A stretch of DNA of 53,270 nt, taken from Chitinophagaceae bacterium. GTDB taxonomy: Bacteria > Bacteroidota > Bacteroidia > Chitinophagales > Chitinophagaceae. Below the pieces are notes generated by a model. It saw only the letters and a list, made by a program, of their open reading frames with translations, was not told the origin of the DNA and ran no database searches. Both the position numbers and the translations under genes were made by a program. The number at the start of each line of letters is the position of its first letter. The stretch's first letter is position 1. The stretch is taken from assembly GCA_947447825.1 (NCBI GenBank), contig CANFLL010000018.1:1-53270 (forward strand), written 5' to 3'. Of the stretch, positions 26,367 to 36,060 are shown in pieces.

Positions 26367-29300
26367 ATGAAAAAGTTTGCCACCATCTTAATTGCCAGTT
26401 TATTATTCTGTGTATTTACTAAAGCACAATATGTAAACATCCCCGACAGCAATTTTAGAAAATACCTTATCACCCAAATGCCTACTTGCTTTAATGCTTC
26501 CCTAAAACTAGATACTACTTGTAGTGGATTAGATACGCTTAAAGTTATCTCTTGTGGTAATATGAATATTACAGACCTGACTGGTGTATCTTATTTTATA
26601 AACCTAGATACCCTAAATTGTAATAATAACTTATTAACCACTATACCGCCAATAGCAAAAACTATTAAAGTATTGTTTGCCTCTTACAATCAGCTTACTA
26701 GTTTGCCATCGGCATTACCAGATTCGTTGCATGTGCTTCTTTGCAATAACAATAAGCTAAGTTCATTGCCTACTATCCCTACAGAGGTTAGCTATCTTTC
26801 TTGCGAGAATAACCAACTTACTTCCTTACCACAAATACCCGATGCAGTAGGATTATTTCTTTGCGAGAATAACCAGTTGACAAGTATTCCAAACATACCT
26901 AAGTCGATAGGCATATTTACGTGCGATCATAATCAACTAACCTTTTTGCCGCCATTCCCTGCAACAGATTCTACCAAAGGGCATAACTGCTACTTCTCTG
27001 CCACAGGCAATAAGAACCTTACTTGTTTGCCTAAGCTACCCAATAATTTTAGAACGGTACGCTTAGATAGTACAGGCATTAATTGTTTGCCAAATGCATT
27101 GGATAGTGCCACCATATCTCCTTTTGGTTTGCCTGTTTGTAGTGGAGCAAGCCCATGTTTTATAAGTTCTAACTATGTAAACATCCCCGATAGCAATTTT
27201 GCTAAATACTTAATTAAGCAATTTCCAAGTTGTTTGTACAAGGATACGTTAAATAAATTTTGGATGGATACTATTTGTAGTGGGGCGTTGCCAAAAGCCA
27301 CCATTAATTGTAATGGTTTGAATATACACAGTATTAGTGGTGTGCAATATTTTACCAATTTATCTTCATTAAACTGTAGCAATAATCCTTTAGGAAGTTT
27401 GCCTACACTTAGCAATTCATTAACTGAGTTACTTTGTTCATCTGATTCTTTAACAGCATTGCCTACTTTGCCGACTTCGTTAAATTATCTCAATTGTCAA
27501 GTTAATAACTTGACTACACTTGGCACTTTGCCCAATAGTTTATTAGAAGTTAATTTTAGAATAAATAATATTTCAAACCTGCCATTACTTCCTACTAGCT
27601 TACTAATTTTAAGATGCGATGGTAATCCAATAAGTAGTTTACCTACTTTGCCTAATGGGTTAAAAGATTTGTACATTAACATAACAGATATTCATTGTTT
27701 ACCTGTTTTGCCCGAAAGTTTAGCCAACTTAACCTTAGATACAAACATTACTCATTGCATGCCCAACCAAGTTGCTGGTTTAAATATAGTACAGTTTAAT
27801 GTAAATGGTTCAGCTACAACTGGCATTGCGTTAGCTACTTGCAACCCTACCAATAATGCCAATCAGTGCAAGGCATACCCAACGGTGATGGGTAAAGTGT
27901 TTGGCGATGATAATAGCAATGGCATTAAGGATAGTGATGAAAAGTATATTCCTTTTGTGCAAGTAAAATTGAGTAATGGAGCAATTGTTTATACCGATAA
28001 TGCAGGCCAATACACCATTTCTACCAGCGATACCGGTAGCTTTAGTTTATCGGTAATTGCACCGCCTAATTATAAGGTGTTGCCTACCAATACCAACTTT
28101 ACTTTTTCGGATAATAGCTCTTTCCTTACCCTTTCGGATATAGCCTTACAGCCTACCGCTATTATTGATAGTTTGGCTATAAATATAGAAACTTGGAATG
28201 TGGCAGTGCCAGGGCGCAGTGTTGCCTATTCAATAGATTATAGAAATATGGGTACTAGCACAACAGGTGCTACTATCAGCTTTACTTACGATACAAGTAA
28301 ACTAATTTATGATAGTGCTTCAATACCATCGGTTACTAAAAATGGCAATACCCTTACTTGGAGTGATACCCTAACACCTAACTATTTTGGTAGTAGGTTT
28401 TACAATAATGGCTACAGCTATCCGTACTTTACGTTTACCGTTAAGCCTTCTGTACAATTGGGCGATAGCATTAGTATAATGGCAAATATTGCGTCAGCAA
28501 AAACAACTGCTACCAATAATAACAATCTTATTGCACGCAATAGTTTTGATCCTAACAGCAAGGAGGCCACACTTCAGCTTTCTACCAAGCAAGTTATGGA
28601 TGGCGAAATGATAGATTATCATGTTCACTTTCAGAATGTAGGAAATGCTTCTGCCAGAAATATAGTGATTGCCGATACCCTTAGTCCGTTGCTTACACAG
28701 GGATTATTGCAAATGATGGGTAGTAGCCATAACCCCAACATTACCTTCAAAAACAATATTATCTACTTCGAATTTTTGAATATCGAACTTCCAGATAGTG
28801 GCACTAACCAGTTGAAGAGTAATGGCTTTGTACACTTTAAGCTAAAGCCTGTAACCACGCTTTCTGAAGGAACTAATATAGAAAATAAGGCCTCTATATA
28901 TTTCGATTATAATAGCCCGATAGTTACCAATATTGCTTCTACATTAATAAAGAATGTCGTGTTGCCAGTAAGCATTCGTAGTTATGAAGTGAAAGAAGTA
29001 TTAGGTAGCAATGGACAAATAGCCAATAACTGGTCTGCTGCCAATGAGCTAAACGTGGCTTACTATAATGTGCAACGTAGTATAGATGCAACAAACTTCT
29101 CGAACATTGGGCAAGTTGCAGCCAAAGGCAATGGTGGCTATAGTTTCTTAGACTTGAATGCTGGACTGTATGCTAAATACAAAACCATCTACTATCGTTT
29201 ACAGATTATTGATAAGGACGGAAGTATTCGCTACAGTAAAACTATTTCAGTGGAGTTAACCGTTAACCGATTACCGTTAACCGTGTTCCCAAATCCGAGT

Positions 29301-29504
29301 AAGAGCTTTATAATTATTAATGGCAAGGGAGTAAAAGAGATTCGTTTGATTGATAACTTAGGAAGAGTTGTATTGAGTAATAAGCTTATGAATGTGAATG
29401 ATGCACAACAAAGGATAGACTTTAAACTTAATGCAGGCATATATATGGCTCAAATATTATCCGCTGATGGCTCTGTGAAAAGTGAAAAGGTGGTTGTGGA
29501 GTAA
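26367..29504 (+). CDS. Secreted leucine-rich-repeat protein with T9SS sorting domain
   Basis: A 1045-residue exported protein. The signal peptide is MKKFATILIASLLFCVFTKA. Two parallel LRR modules follow, each opening with YVNIPDSNF (about 22 and 271) and an LxLxLxCxNNxLTxLPxLP-type repeat, with cysteine at the usual asparagine-flanking site. Next is a SdrD-B-like Ig fold (about 508-575, VMGKVFGDDNSNGIKDSDEK), then a repeat region with FDPNSKEATL and IYFDYNSPIVTN as in Bacteroidota cell-surface proteins. The end (PLTVFPNPSKSFIIINGKG to KVVVE, about 970-1045) is a type A T9SS C-terminal domain. It probably sits on the cell surface or is released. Its binding partner is unknown. Confidence 0.9.
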   Translation: MKKFATILIASLLFCVFTKAQYVNIPDSNFRKYLITQMPTCFNASLKLDTTCSGLDTLKVISCGNMNITDLTGVSYFINLDTLNCNNNLLTTIPPIAKTIKVLFASYNQLTSLPSALPDSLHVLLCNNNKLSSLPTIPTEVSYLSCENNQLTSLPQIPDAVGLFLCENNQLTSIPNIPKSIGIFTCDHNQLTFLPPFPATDSTKGHNCYFSATGNKNLTCLPKLPNNFRTVRLDSTGINCLPNALDSATISPFGLPVCSGASPCFISSNYVNIPDSNFAKYLIKQFPSCLYKDTLNKFWMDTICSGALPKATINCNGLNIHSISGVQYFTNLSSLNCSNNPLGSLPTLSNSLTELLCSSDSLTALPTLPTSLNYLNCQVNNLTTLGTLPNSLLEVNFRINNISNLPLLPTSLLILRCDGNPISSLPTLPNGLKDLYINITDIHCLPVLPESLANLTLDTNITHCMPNQVAGLNIVQFNVNGSATTGIALATCNPTNNANQCKAYPTVMGKVFGDDNSNGIKDSDEKYIPFVQVKLSNGAIVYTDNAGQYTISTSDTGSFSLSVIAPPNYKVLPTNTNFTFSDNSSFLTLSDIALQPTAIIDSLAINIETWNVAVPGRSVAYSIDYRNMGTSTTGATISFTYDTSKLIYDSASIPSVTKNGNTLTWSDTLTPNYFGSRFYNNGYSYPYFTFTVKPSVQLGDSISIMANIASAKTTATNNNNLIARNSFDPNSKEATLQLSTKQVMDGEMIDYHVHFQNVGNASARNIVIADTLSPLLTQGLLQMMGSSHNPNITFKNNIIYFEFLNIELPDSGTNQLKSNGFVHFKLKPVTTLSEGTNIENKASIYFDYNSPIVTNIASTLIKNVVLPVSIRSYEVKEVLGSNGQIANNWSAANELNVAYYNVQRSIDATNFSNIGQVAAKGNGGYSFLDLNAGLYAKYKTIYYRLQIIDKDGSIRYSKTISVELTVNRLPLTVFPNPSKSFIIINGKGVKEIRLIDNLGRVVLSNKLMNVNDAQQRIDFKLNAGIYMAQILSADGSVKSEKVVVE

Positions 29505-29513
29505 GTTTTGAAA

Positions 29514-29681
29514 GTAAACTCGGTGGGGTTTAGAGTAAACTCACTGGAGTTTAGAGTAAACTCACTGGAGTTTAGAGTAAACTCACTGGGGTTTAGAGTA
29601 AACTCACCGGGGTTAAAAGTAAACTCACTGGAGTTTAAAGCAAACTCACTGGGGTTTAAAGTAAACTCGAAGGAATCTAAA
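29514..29681. repeat. 21-bp tandem array D (8 units)
   Basis: Eight units of gtaaactcactggagtttag+a beginning 10 bp after the stop of the LRR gene. They read as heptads V-N-S-L-E-F-R in a 63-codon frame that starts with a TTG at 29508. Differences between units mostly change the encoded residue. Confidence 0.93.
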
Positions 29682-29739
29682 GTAAAATGGAGAGAATAGA
29701 AAGTGTTCTCTCTTAATAAAATTGATTAATACTGGAATT

Positions 29740-30738
29740 ATGAAACATCAATGGAAAGCAATACTGTTTTTTGCAATGGCAACTATCTTGATTGCCTGCA
29801 AAAAAACTACACCAGACACTATTGCGCAGCGAAATAATATTTTTACACAGACGCTTAAAAATATCAAACGCTCAGAGCCCGTGTTGCTATCTTTCGATGT
29901 GGGCAATAACGCATCGGTGGTTAATTGGCAGGTGCTGCCCAATAGCGATTATACCATCAGTAAAGCAGGTGTATATGCTTCGTTTACGTTTACAAAAGCC
30001 GGCAGTTACACCATCATTGCCAGCACAGCCAACAAGCAAGCTACCTACATTATAACGGTTAATGATAGCACTTATACTAATAATTTAGATACTGCTTTCA
30101 GTCTGCAAGCTGCTAAACTATTGGATATATTGCCCAATGAAGCAATTGCTTTTACGGCGAAAAATAGTAATGCAAACAGCTTTGTTTGGTCGGCAAGTGG
30201 TAATGTGAGTGTAGCAAATACTACAACTAATCCTGCAATATTTAGTTTTAGCAACGGAAAAACGGCCACCATAAAAGTAACATCTGGTGGCAATATTCGA
30301 AGCCGCACAGTTTGGCTGAAAGACAGTTTACAAAGTGCATCAATGGAAACAAGTCCCTTTATGTTTGGCGATAAACTCATTATTACCCCATCTGTAACTA
30401 AGGACTTATTAGGCAATAAAACGTTGGTATTAACTGCAAAAACAAACTTCAATTATCAATCAAATACCGATTCTGTTTTAAGTGTTATCACGACAGGTAG
30501 TGAAGGATATACGATTAGTTATGGAGGTGTGTTGATGGCTTCAGTGCCTACTTCAAATGTTACTGCACCAAATGCTGTAAATAAATTTGATAGCCTTGGC
30601 ACTGGCACTCATCCATTTTATGTAAACTTTGGTAATAAAACATTAGTAGGTTCAGTTACATTAACTGCTGCTGGCGTGTTTAGTTTTGATTGGAAAAACA
30701 ACAATGATGTAACCATTTATCCATTAACGGTGCAGTAA
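29740..30738 (+). CDS. Putative lipoprotein with PKD/Ig-like domain
   Basis: From the ATG at 29740 the protein starts MKHQWKAILFFAMATILIAC, a lipoprotein signal with the acceptor cysteine about 20 residues in and a KK after it. The frame stays open to a TTG 18 bp upstream. The mature protein (about 310 residues) has a PKD- or Ig-like fold around residues 45-110 (VLLSFDVGNNASVVNWQVLP and on, with AGSYTIIAST), a second similar region (FVWSASGNVSVANTTTNPAI) and a beta-rich C-terminal half without a recognised family. It lies between the LRR protein and the sigma factor and may be part of their surface system; this is inferred from position only. Confidence 0.75.
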   Translation: MKHQWKAILFFAMATILIACKKTTPDTIAQRNNIFTQTLKNIKRSEPVLLSFDVGNNASVVNWQVLPNSDYTISKAGVYASFTFTKAGSYTIIASTANKQATYIITVNDSTYTNNLDTAFSLQAAKLLDILPNEAIAFTAKNSNANSFVWSASGNVSVANTTTNPAIFSFSNGKTATIKVTSGGNIRSRTVWLKDSLQSASMETSPFMFGDKLIITPSVTKDLLGNKTLVLTAKTNFNYQSNTDSVLSVITTGSEGYTISYGGVLMASVPTSNVTAPNAVNKFDSLGTGTHPFYVNFGNKTLVGSVTLTAAGVFSFDWKNNNDVTIYPLTVQ

Positions 30739-30742
30739 GAAA

Positions 30743-30894
30743 TTAACCACAAAGAAGATTTTTACCATAAGGCACACAAGGAAAAGTTTAACCACAAAGT
30801 GTACAAAGTTTTCACAAAGGAAACAAGGAAAATAGTTTCCCTTGTGTTTCCCTTGTGTTCTTTGTGGTAAAGCCTTAGTGGCCCTTGTGGTTAA
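30743..30894. repeat. MITE-like inverted-repeat element (AACCACAAAG family)
   Basis: A 150-bp imperfect palindrome. The left end TTAACCACAAAG matches the right end CCCTTGTGGTTAA in reverse complement, and inner segments (cacaaaggaaacaagg and cccttgtgtttcccttgtg) also pair. The same ends occur in the element at 36061-36226, and a decayed piece is at about 32872-32925. No coding capacity. As RNA it would fold into a long hairpin between the lipoprotein and the sigma factor. Confidence 0.7.
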
Positions 30895-30909
30895 AAAGAA
30901 AAATAAAAT

Positions 30910-31464
30910 TTGACGGACGACTTAAACATATTGCTAAAAGGGTGTATCAAGTATGATAGACTGAGTCAGGAGAAACTGTACAGGCAGTTTTATCCTGACT
31001 TGTTTGCATTATGTAATAAGTTTTTTGATGATGAACATGATATACTTACTGCCTTAAATAATGGGATGATGAATGTGTTTAACAACATTGAAAAGTTTGA
31101 TGCACGCAAAGGCGATTTATCTGGTTGGGTTTATAGCATCGTGCGAAATGCAGCAATATCTGTAGTTAGAACAAAAAGACGCGAGATGATAACTCACGAA
31201 CTGGTGGGTGATATGCAGTTAGAAGCAAGTGTAAACCCATTGAGCCATTTGGACGAAGAAGTAATATTAGCTTTTTTATCATCATTGGGTGCATCTACTC
31301 GTGCAGTATTTAACCTGTTTTACATGGAAGGATTCTTGATAAAAGAAATAGCCAAAAGCTTGGATATGAAGGAAGGAACGGTGAAATGGCACTTGAGCGA
31401 AAGCAGGGCCAAACTGAAAGCAAACTTTTATGGGCAATTAAAATATAGTGTCTATGCAAAATAA
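30910..31464 (+). CDS. ECF-type RNA polymerase sigma factor
   Basis: A 184-residue sigma-70-family factor of the extracytoplasmic-function group. Region 2 covers about 18-85 (LYRQFYPDLFALCNKFFDDE to GWVYSIVRNAAISVVRTKRR) and region 4 about 120-175 (LSSLGASTRAVFNLFYMEGF, LIKEIAKSLDMKEGTVKWHL) with the HTH. The start codon is TTG at 30910; no ATG occurs before the conserved part. It overlaps the next gene by 11 to 17 bp, so both are translated together. That neighbour looks like its anti-sigma factor. Target promoters are unknown. Confidence 0.9.
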   Translation: MTDDLNILLKGCIKYDRLSQEKLYRQFYPDLFALCNKFFDDEHDILTALNNGMMNVFNNIEKFDARKGDLSGWVYSIVRNAAISVVRTKRREMITHELVGDMQLEASVNPLSHLDEEVILAFLSSLGASTRAVFNLFYMEGFLIKEIAKSLDMKEGTVKWHLSESRAKLKANFYGQLKYSVYAK

Positions 31465-32773
31465 TTTTGAAGATAGAAACAAGTCGGGAGGTATGCAGCC
31501 ATCCGTTTCGTTCGAAAAAGCCTGGGCTAGTTTACAGCCACAACTAGACAAAGAAGCAGAAAGAAGAAAGAAAAAAAGGAGACGGGTTGTTTTCTTTTGG
31601 CTAAGTATTATTGCTGTAGGGTTGGTGTCAGGATTGGTTAGCTTAAATGCAAACAGAGGCGGAAATGCTATTGTTGGCAAATCCAATGTGCCTTATGGAA
31701 TACTAAAACCAAATACTTCATCTGCTAGTATTGTTCCTACAATTGTGCGCATAGGATTAGCGAAGGATAAGCACATTAGTGGTAAAACAGTTATTGCTGG
31801 TGGAAATGATAAGTTGCGCATGACTCCTAATTCTAACACCCAAAAAGAGGTTGTTACTAATAAGGTTTATGGTACAATAGATAATATTCAATCAAAAGAA
31901 AAAATAGAAATTAAAAAAACAGAGGTTGCTTTGAATAAGGAAATTGCAATAACTGAAAAGACGAAAAATGGGGACGAAGCAAAACCAATTGCAGTTAGTA
32001 AATTGATGAATGATACTACATCTGTAGCTTCTGCAAAGAGCTCTATTGATACCTTAAAAAAAGTGGATAGTACAGTAGATAAAAAAGCATTAGCGAAGGA
32101 TATTAAAAAGCCAAAAAAAGAATTATTAAAAGGCATTCATTTCGGGTTTCAATTTAATGCACCAATTCATTCTGGCATAAATACGTTGGATGTGAATGCC
32201 AAAAAGCAACCGCTTTCCATGTTTATTCCTCAGGTTTTTGTAAGCAAACAATTGAGCAAAAAGAGTAGCTTATACATTAGTGCAACGCCTTACGCTCAGT
32301 TTTACCTTAATAATAGTGTGGTGCTTAGTTCAGGAACTTATAATGTTACTATTCAACAAGGAAGTACACAAGATTCGAAGCCGAAACAATATGTGTATCG
32401 GGAAACGGTAAGTATCAATAAGCTTATTTCTGTGGAGGTTTCTGGAGGCTATCATTATCAAATATTCAAAAGAATACAATTGGGTGTGAGCATTGCTAAC
32501 AATTGGTTGCAAGGAGCTTTATTGCAAACCAAGGTTACGATGAACGGCTCAACAATTACACGAGATAGTTTATATGGCAATAACCATTCAGGCAGAGATT
32601 GGAAACAACTACAATCCTCTTTCCTGTTAGGCAAATTAGAGGTGGGCTATCAGTACAAAAGCTTAGAAGCGGGCGCAGTAGTTAGTATGCCACTAGGAAA
32701 TATTGCCACTAATGGTGTACAATATAAAACGCCAATTAATACCAACTTGTTTGTAAGGTGGAATTTGAAATGA
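31454..32773 (+). CDS. Putative anti-sigma factor fused to outer-membrane-barrel-like domain
   Basis: The likely ATG is 31454 (a GTG two codons earlier is possible). The layout has three parts. A short cytosolic part of about 45 residues (VSFEKAWASLQPQLDKEAERR then KKKRRR) is followed by one membrane helix (about 45-64, VVFFWLSIIAVGLVSGLVSL). A charged, low-complexity linker to about 215 follows, then a C-terminal half with alternating beta pattern (HFGFQFNAPIHSG, SLYISATPYAQFYL, VEVSGGYHYQI) ending NLFVRWNLK, which looks like an outer-membrane barrel. It overlaps the sigma gene. I infer anti-sigma function from position and topology. A barrel on a protein with an inner-membrane anchor would span the envelope. 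Confidence 0.65.
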   Translation: MQNNFEDRNKSGGMQPSVSFEKAWASLQPQLDKEAERRKKKRRRVVFFWLSIIAVGLVSGLVSLNANRGGNAIVGKSNVPYGILKPNTSSASIVPTIVRIGLAKDKHISGKTVIAGGNDKLRMTPNSNTQKEVVTNKVYGTIDNIQSKEKIEIKKTEVALNKEIAITEKTKNGDEAKPIAVSKLMNDTTSVASAKSSIDTLKKVDSTVDKKALAKDIKKPKKELLKGIHFGFQFNAPIHSGINTLDVNAKKQPLSMFIPQVFVSKQLSKKSSLYISATPYAQFYLNNSVVLSSGTYNVTIQQGSTQDSKPKQYVYRETVSINKLISVEVSGGYHYQIFKRIQLGVSIANNWLQGALLQTKVTMNGSTITRDSLYGNNHSGRDWKQLQSSFLLGKLEVGYQYKSLEAGAVVSMPLGNIATNGVQYKTPINTNLFVRWNLK

Positions 32774-32941
32774 TGTTACTACTCCGGAGTATTTTCATCA
32801 AAAGGTACAACAAGGATTTCAAAAAAGAACACTCGTGTTAGGAGATATTGCTTACATGGAATTGAAAATATGGTGGTACAACCCTTGTGACCTTTGTGAT
32901 TTAGCCTAGTTTGCTTCATGGTAAAGCTCCATTCCACTTCC

Positions 32942-33823
32942 TTATTTTTTTATTTCCTCATATAGCGTTTGAATGAGTCCATCTGCTAAACCAATTTTGG
33001 GTACATATATTTCAGGTATCGATGCCCAACGCATTACGTTCATGTAAATTAATAAAGCCGGAACAATTACATCCGCCCTGTCTTCTTTAAGCTTATAAAC
33101 GCTGATTAAATCTTGTACACTTTGGCTACTAAGCTCTTTATAAAAATCTTTTAGCAATTGAAAGCTTAATGGTTTGCCTTCTTTCTTTTTACTTAGCGAA
33201 AATATTTTATTGATGTTACCACCACTACCAATGGCCGTAATGGGCAACACTGATTTAGTGTTTTGTTTAAGATGATCACGCATCATATTCCAAGAGTTTT
33301 CATCCACTTGCCCTTTCAGCAAACGAATGGTGCCAATGTTGAAACTCTCTCTGTACTTCATTTTGCCATCATCAAAAAAAGTAAGTTCTGTGCTTCCACC
33401 TCCCACATCAACATACAGATAAGAGTGGAATTTATCGAGCATTTCGGCAATATGTGTTTGATTAATCATAGAAGCTTCTTTATCTCCAGATAAGATTTCA
33501 ATGTTAATTCCAGTTGCCTCCTTTACTTTTTTAATGATTGACTTGCTGTTTTTAGCATCCCTCATGGCACTAGTGGCACAAGCCCTAAAGTCGGTTACTT
33601 CATACACTTTCATGATGTGCCTGTAAGCTTTCATTGTTTGAATCAGCATCTCTGTTCGCTCATCACTGATTTCCCCTTTTTCAAACACGTCAAAACCTAG
33701 TCTCAATGGTAAACGAACAAGGTTTAGCTTATTGAATTCAGCCTTGCCTGTTTTATTTACAAAAACGCCCGATATTAATAATCGAGCCGCATTACTGCCT
33801 ATATCTATTGCTGCTAAAGTCAA
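32942..33823 (-). CDS. ppx: Exopolyphosphatase Ppx/GppA family
   Basis: A 293-residue actin-fold phosphatase that removes terminal phosphates from polyphosphate (or pppGpp). The N-terminal phosphate loop LAAIDIGSNAARLLI, ATSAMRDAKNS, the second loop YVDVGGGSTELTFF and AIGSGGNINKIF are all present. It is the short form (no C-terminal HD domain). It begins one base after the ppk stop, so the two are an operon; synthesis and breakdown of polyphosphate are thus encoded together. The substrate preference cannot be told from sequence. Confidence 0.92.
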   Translation of the reverse strand: MTLAAIDIGSNAARLLISGVFVNKTGKAEFNKLNLVRLPLRLGFDVFEKGEISDERTEMLIQTMKAYRHIMKVYEVTDFRACATSAMRDAKNSKSIIKKVKEATGINIEILSGDKEASMINQTHIAEMLDKFHSYLYVDVGGGSTELTFFDDGKMKYRESFNIGTIRLLKGQVDENSWNMMRDHLKQNTKSVLPITAIGSGGNINKIFSLSKKKEGKPLSFQLLKDFYKELSSQSVQDLISVYKLKEDRADVIVPALLIYMNVMRWASIPEIYVPKIGLADGLIQTLYEEIKK

Positions 33824-33824
33824 T

Positions 33825-35894
33825 TTATTTCTTTTTCTGATGAAGATAATGGTATGTTTCTACCTGAGATCTTACTTTCTTTTTTCCATTCAAAGGAACA
33901 TAAGTGTTGCTCAGTGTTTTATCTAAAACCCTTGCCTTTACATTATCGCTCAACTGAATGTGGACTACATCTTTTAATTCATGCATGATTGTTTTATCGA
34001 GAATGGGGATTGCCACCTCCAATCGATGATCGAGGTTTCGAACCATCCAATCGGCGGAGCTGATGTAAATTTTTTCTTTACCACCATTTGCAAACATAAT
34101 GATTCTTGAATGTTCTAGATATTCATCTACAATACTGATGGCATGAATGTGGTGTTTAATTCTTTTTTTATCCATTATAGGACAAAAAATGCCCCTGACA
34201 ATTAGGTTGATCTTCACACCGGCTTCTCCTGCTTCATACAAACGCTCAATCAACCTTGAATCACTTAGCGAATTTACTTTCAAGGTAATAGCGGCTTCTT
34301 TGCCTGCTTTTGCATGCTTGATTTCCTTAATGATTTGAGCTTCAAAAGAAGTGCGCATATTAGTAGGACACACCAACAAAGTTTTGCAAAGATGCAATTG
34401 ACCAGTACCTAATTTCCAGTTTTCCAGATAATTAAATATCCTATTCAAATCGCTCATCACGGTTCTGCGAGCTGTTAAAAGGCAGTGGTCTCCATAAACT
34501 TTCGCTGTTTTTTCATTGGGGTTGCCCGTGCTTATGTAACCATATTGTATGGTTCGTGTGCCTACTCGTTTCTTTATAATGCAGATTTTAGCATGAATTT
34601 TCATCTTAGGAACGCCTAATAAAACTTTAACGCCCTCTTGTTCCAATACTTCTTTCCAAGCCAAATTGGCTTCTTCATCAAAACGAGCTTTAAGTTCAAG
34701 CATCACCACCACTTCTTTTCCATTGCGCGAAGCGTTTACCAAGGCATTAATTACTTTAGAGTTAGATGCTAATCGATAGGCCGTCATTTTGATGCTCAAC
34801 ACTTGTGGATCCATTGCCGCTTCCCTCAGTAAATCTATTACGCTATCATAGCTGTGATAGGGAAAATGAAGCATCACGTCTTTTTTCAACATCACATCAG
34901 TAACACGCAATGCACCATTTAATTCTGGGTGGGTAAATGGTTTGTTACGCGCACTTTGTTCCGAAAAAACATCAGGAAAGTCCATAAAGTGCCGGTAGTT
35001 ATGAATTCTGCCGCCAGGGATGATGTTGCTCTTATTACTTAAACTTAGCTTTCTAATCAAATATTCCAATAGGCCAGCATCCATTTCCTTGTCGTACACA
35101 AAGCGAACAGGCTTGCCTTTTCTTCGGTTTTTAAGTCCTTTCTCAATCTTTTCAACAAAGGTGGTACTAACATCCTGGTCTAAATCAATCTCAGCATCCT
35201 TCGTTATTTTAAATACATGTGCATCAAAATAATCAAATCCAAAATAGGAGAAAATGTGAGGAAGATTAAACCGAATTACATCTTCTAATAGAATAATGTT
35301 CTTTTCATTGTTTTGGGAAGGTAAAATTACAAAGCGTCCTACTGCACTTACAGGAATTTCTATTAAAGAATATTTCTGCTGATAAGCATCGTCCTTCTTA
35401 CGCATTACCACGCCCAGATAAATGCTTTTATCACGCAGATAAGGCATTTGTGGCAGGTTTTCTATGATTAATGGGATTACATTGCTACGAACTTGTTCAT
35501 CAAAAAATTGCCTTACAAACAATTGCTGCTCTGAAGACAATTCTTTTTCATTTAGCAAATAGATATTATCGGCGTTCAATTCTTTTAAAACACCTTCCCA
35601 TATCCGATTAAATTCTGTTTGCTGTCTGAGTACAATGGAGTGTATTTGTTCAAGAATACTTTGAGGATTATCCTCCATGTGCATATTAAGTCGCTTCCTT
35701 TTTTCGGCAAACTCTACCATCCTTTTCAAGGTAGCTACCCTCACTCTAAAAAATTCGTCTGTATTGTTTGAGAATATGCCCAGAAAACGTATTCTTTCTC
35801 TGAGTGGCACAGATAGGTCGTTTGCTTCTTGAAGTACACGTGCATTGAAGCTTAACCAACTTATATCCCTCTGGATCAACTTATTTTTTTCCAT
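33825..35894 (-). CDS. ppk1: Polyphosphate kinase Ppk1
   Basis: A 689-residue kinase that builds polyphosphate from ATP reversibly. The N domain starts IQRDISWLSFNARVLQEA. The head domain follows, then the two PLD-like catalytic halves: KARFDEEANLAWKEVLEQEG with the histidine of KIHAKICIIKK (phospho-acceptor region) and the second histidine of EYLEHSRIIMFANGG, plus YISSADWMVRNLDHRLEVA. The start is ATG at 35894. A TATATTTG minus-7 element lies about 27 bp upstream. It is followed by ppx with a 1-bp gap. Confidence 0.96.
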   Translation of the reverse strand: MEKNKLIQRDISWLSFNARVLQEANDLSVPLRERIRFLGIFSNNTDEFFRVRVATLKRMVEFAEKRKRLNMHMEDNPQSILEQIHSIVLRQQTEFNRIWEGVLKELNADNIYLLNEKELSSEQQLFVRQFFDEQVRSNVIPLIIENLPQMPYLRDKSIYLGVVMRKKDDAYQQKYSLIEIPVSAVGRFVILPSQNNEKNIILLEDVIRFNLPHIFSYFGFDYFDAHVFKITKDAEIDLDQDVSTTFVEKIEKGLKNRRKGKPVRFVYDKEMDAGLLEYLIRKLSLSNKSNIIPGGRIHNYRHFMDFPDVFSEQSARNKPFTHPELNGALRVTDVMLKKDVMLHFPYHSYDSVIDLLREAAMDPQVLSIKMTAYRLASNSKVINALVNASRNGKEVVVMLELKARFDEEANLAWKEVLEQEGVKVLLGVPKMKIHAKICIIKKRVGTRTIQYGYISTGNPNEKTAKVYGDHCLLTARRTVMSDLNRIFNYLENWKLGTGQLHLCKTLLVCPTNMRTSFEAQIIKEIKHAKAGKEAAITLKVNSLSDSRLIERLYEAGEAGVKINLIVRGIFCPIMDKKRIKHHIHAISIVDEYLEHSRIIMFANGGKEKIYISSADWMVRNLDHRLEVAIPILDKTIMHELKDVVHIQLSDNVKARVLDKTLSNTYVPLNGKKKVRSQVETYHYLHQKKK

Positions 35895-35919
35895 AAAAAT
35901 TAGAAATATGCTTCGGTGT

Positions 35920-35927
35920 CAAATATA
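35920..35927 (-). promoter_or_regulatory. Bacteroidota minus-7 element for ppk1
   Basis: On the minus strand TATATTTG fits the TAnnTTTG consensus of the primary sigma factor in Bacteroidota. It is about 26 bp upstream of the ppk1 ATG. A minus-33 TTG at ideal spacing was not clear. Confidence 0.5.
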
Positions 35928-36060
35928 GGTTCAATAATGAGCCAATACTTCTTGTAATGGAGGATTTAAAAGAAAGATTACATTGATTAGTTTGATGTAA
36001 TAATAAGGCATCCTGCGTTGATTGTAAATTCTTTGTTTATTCATGTAATGAAAGAGTTTT

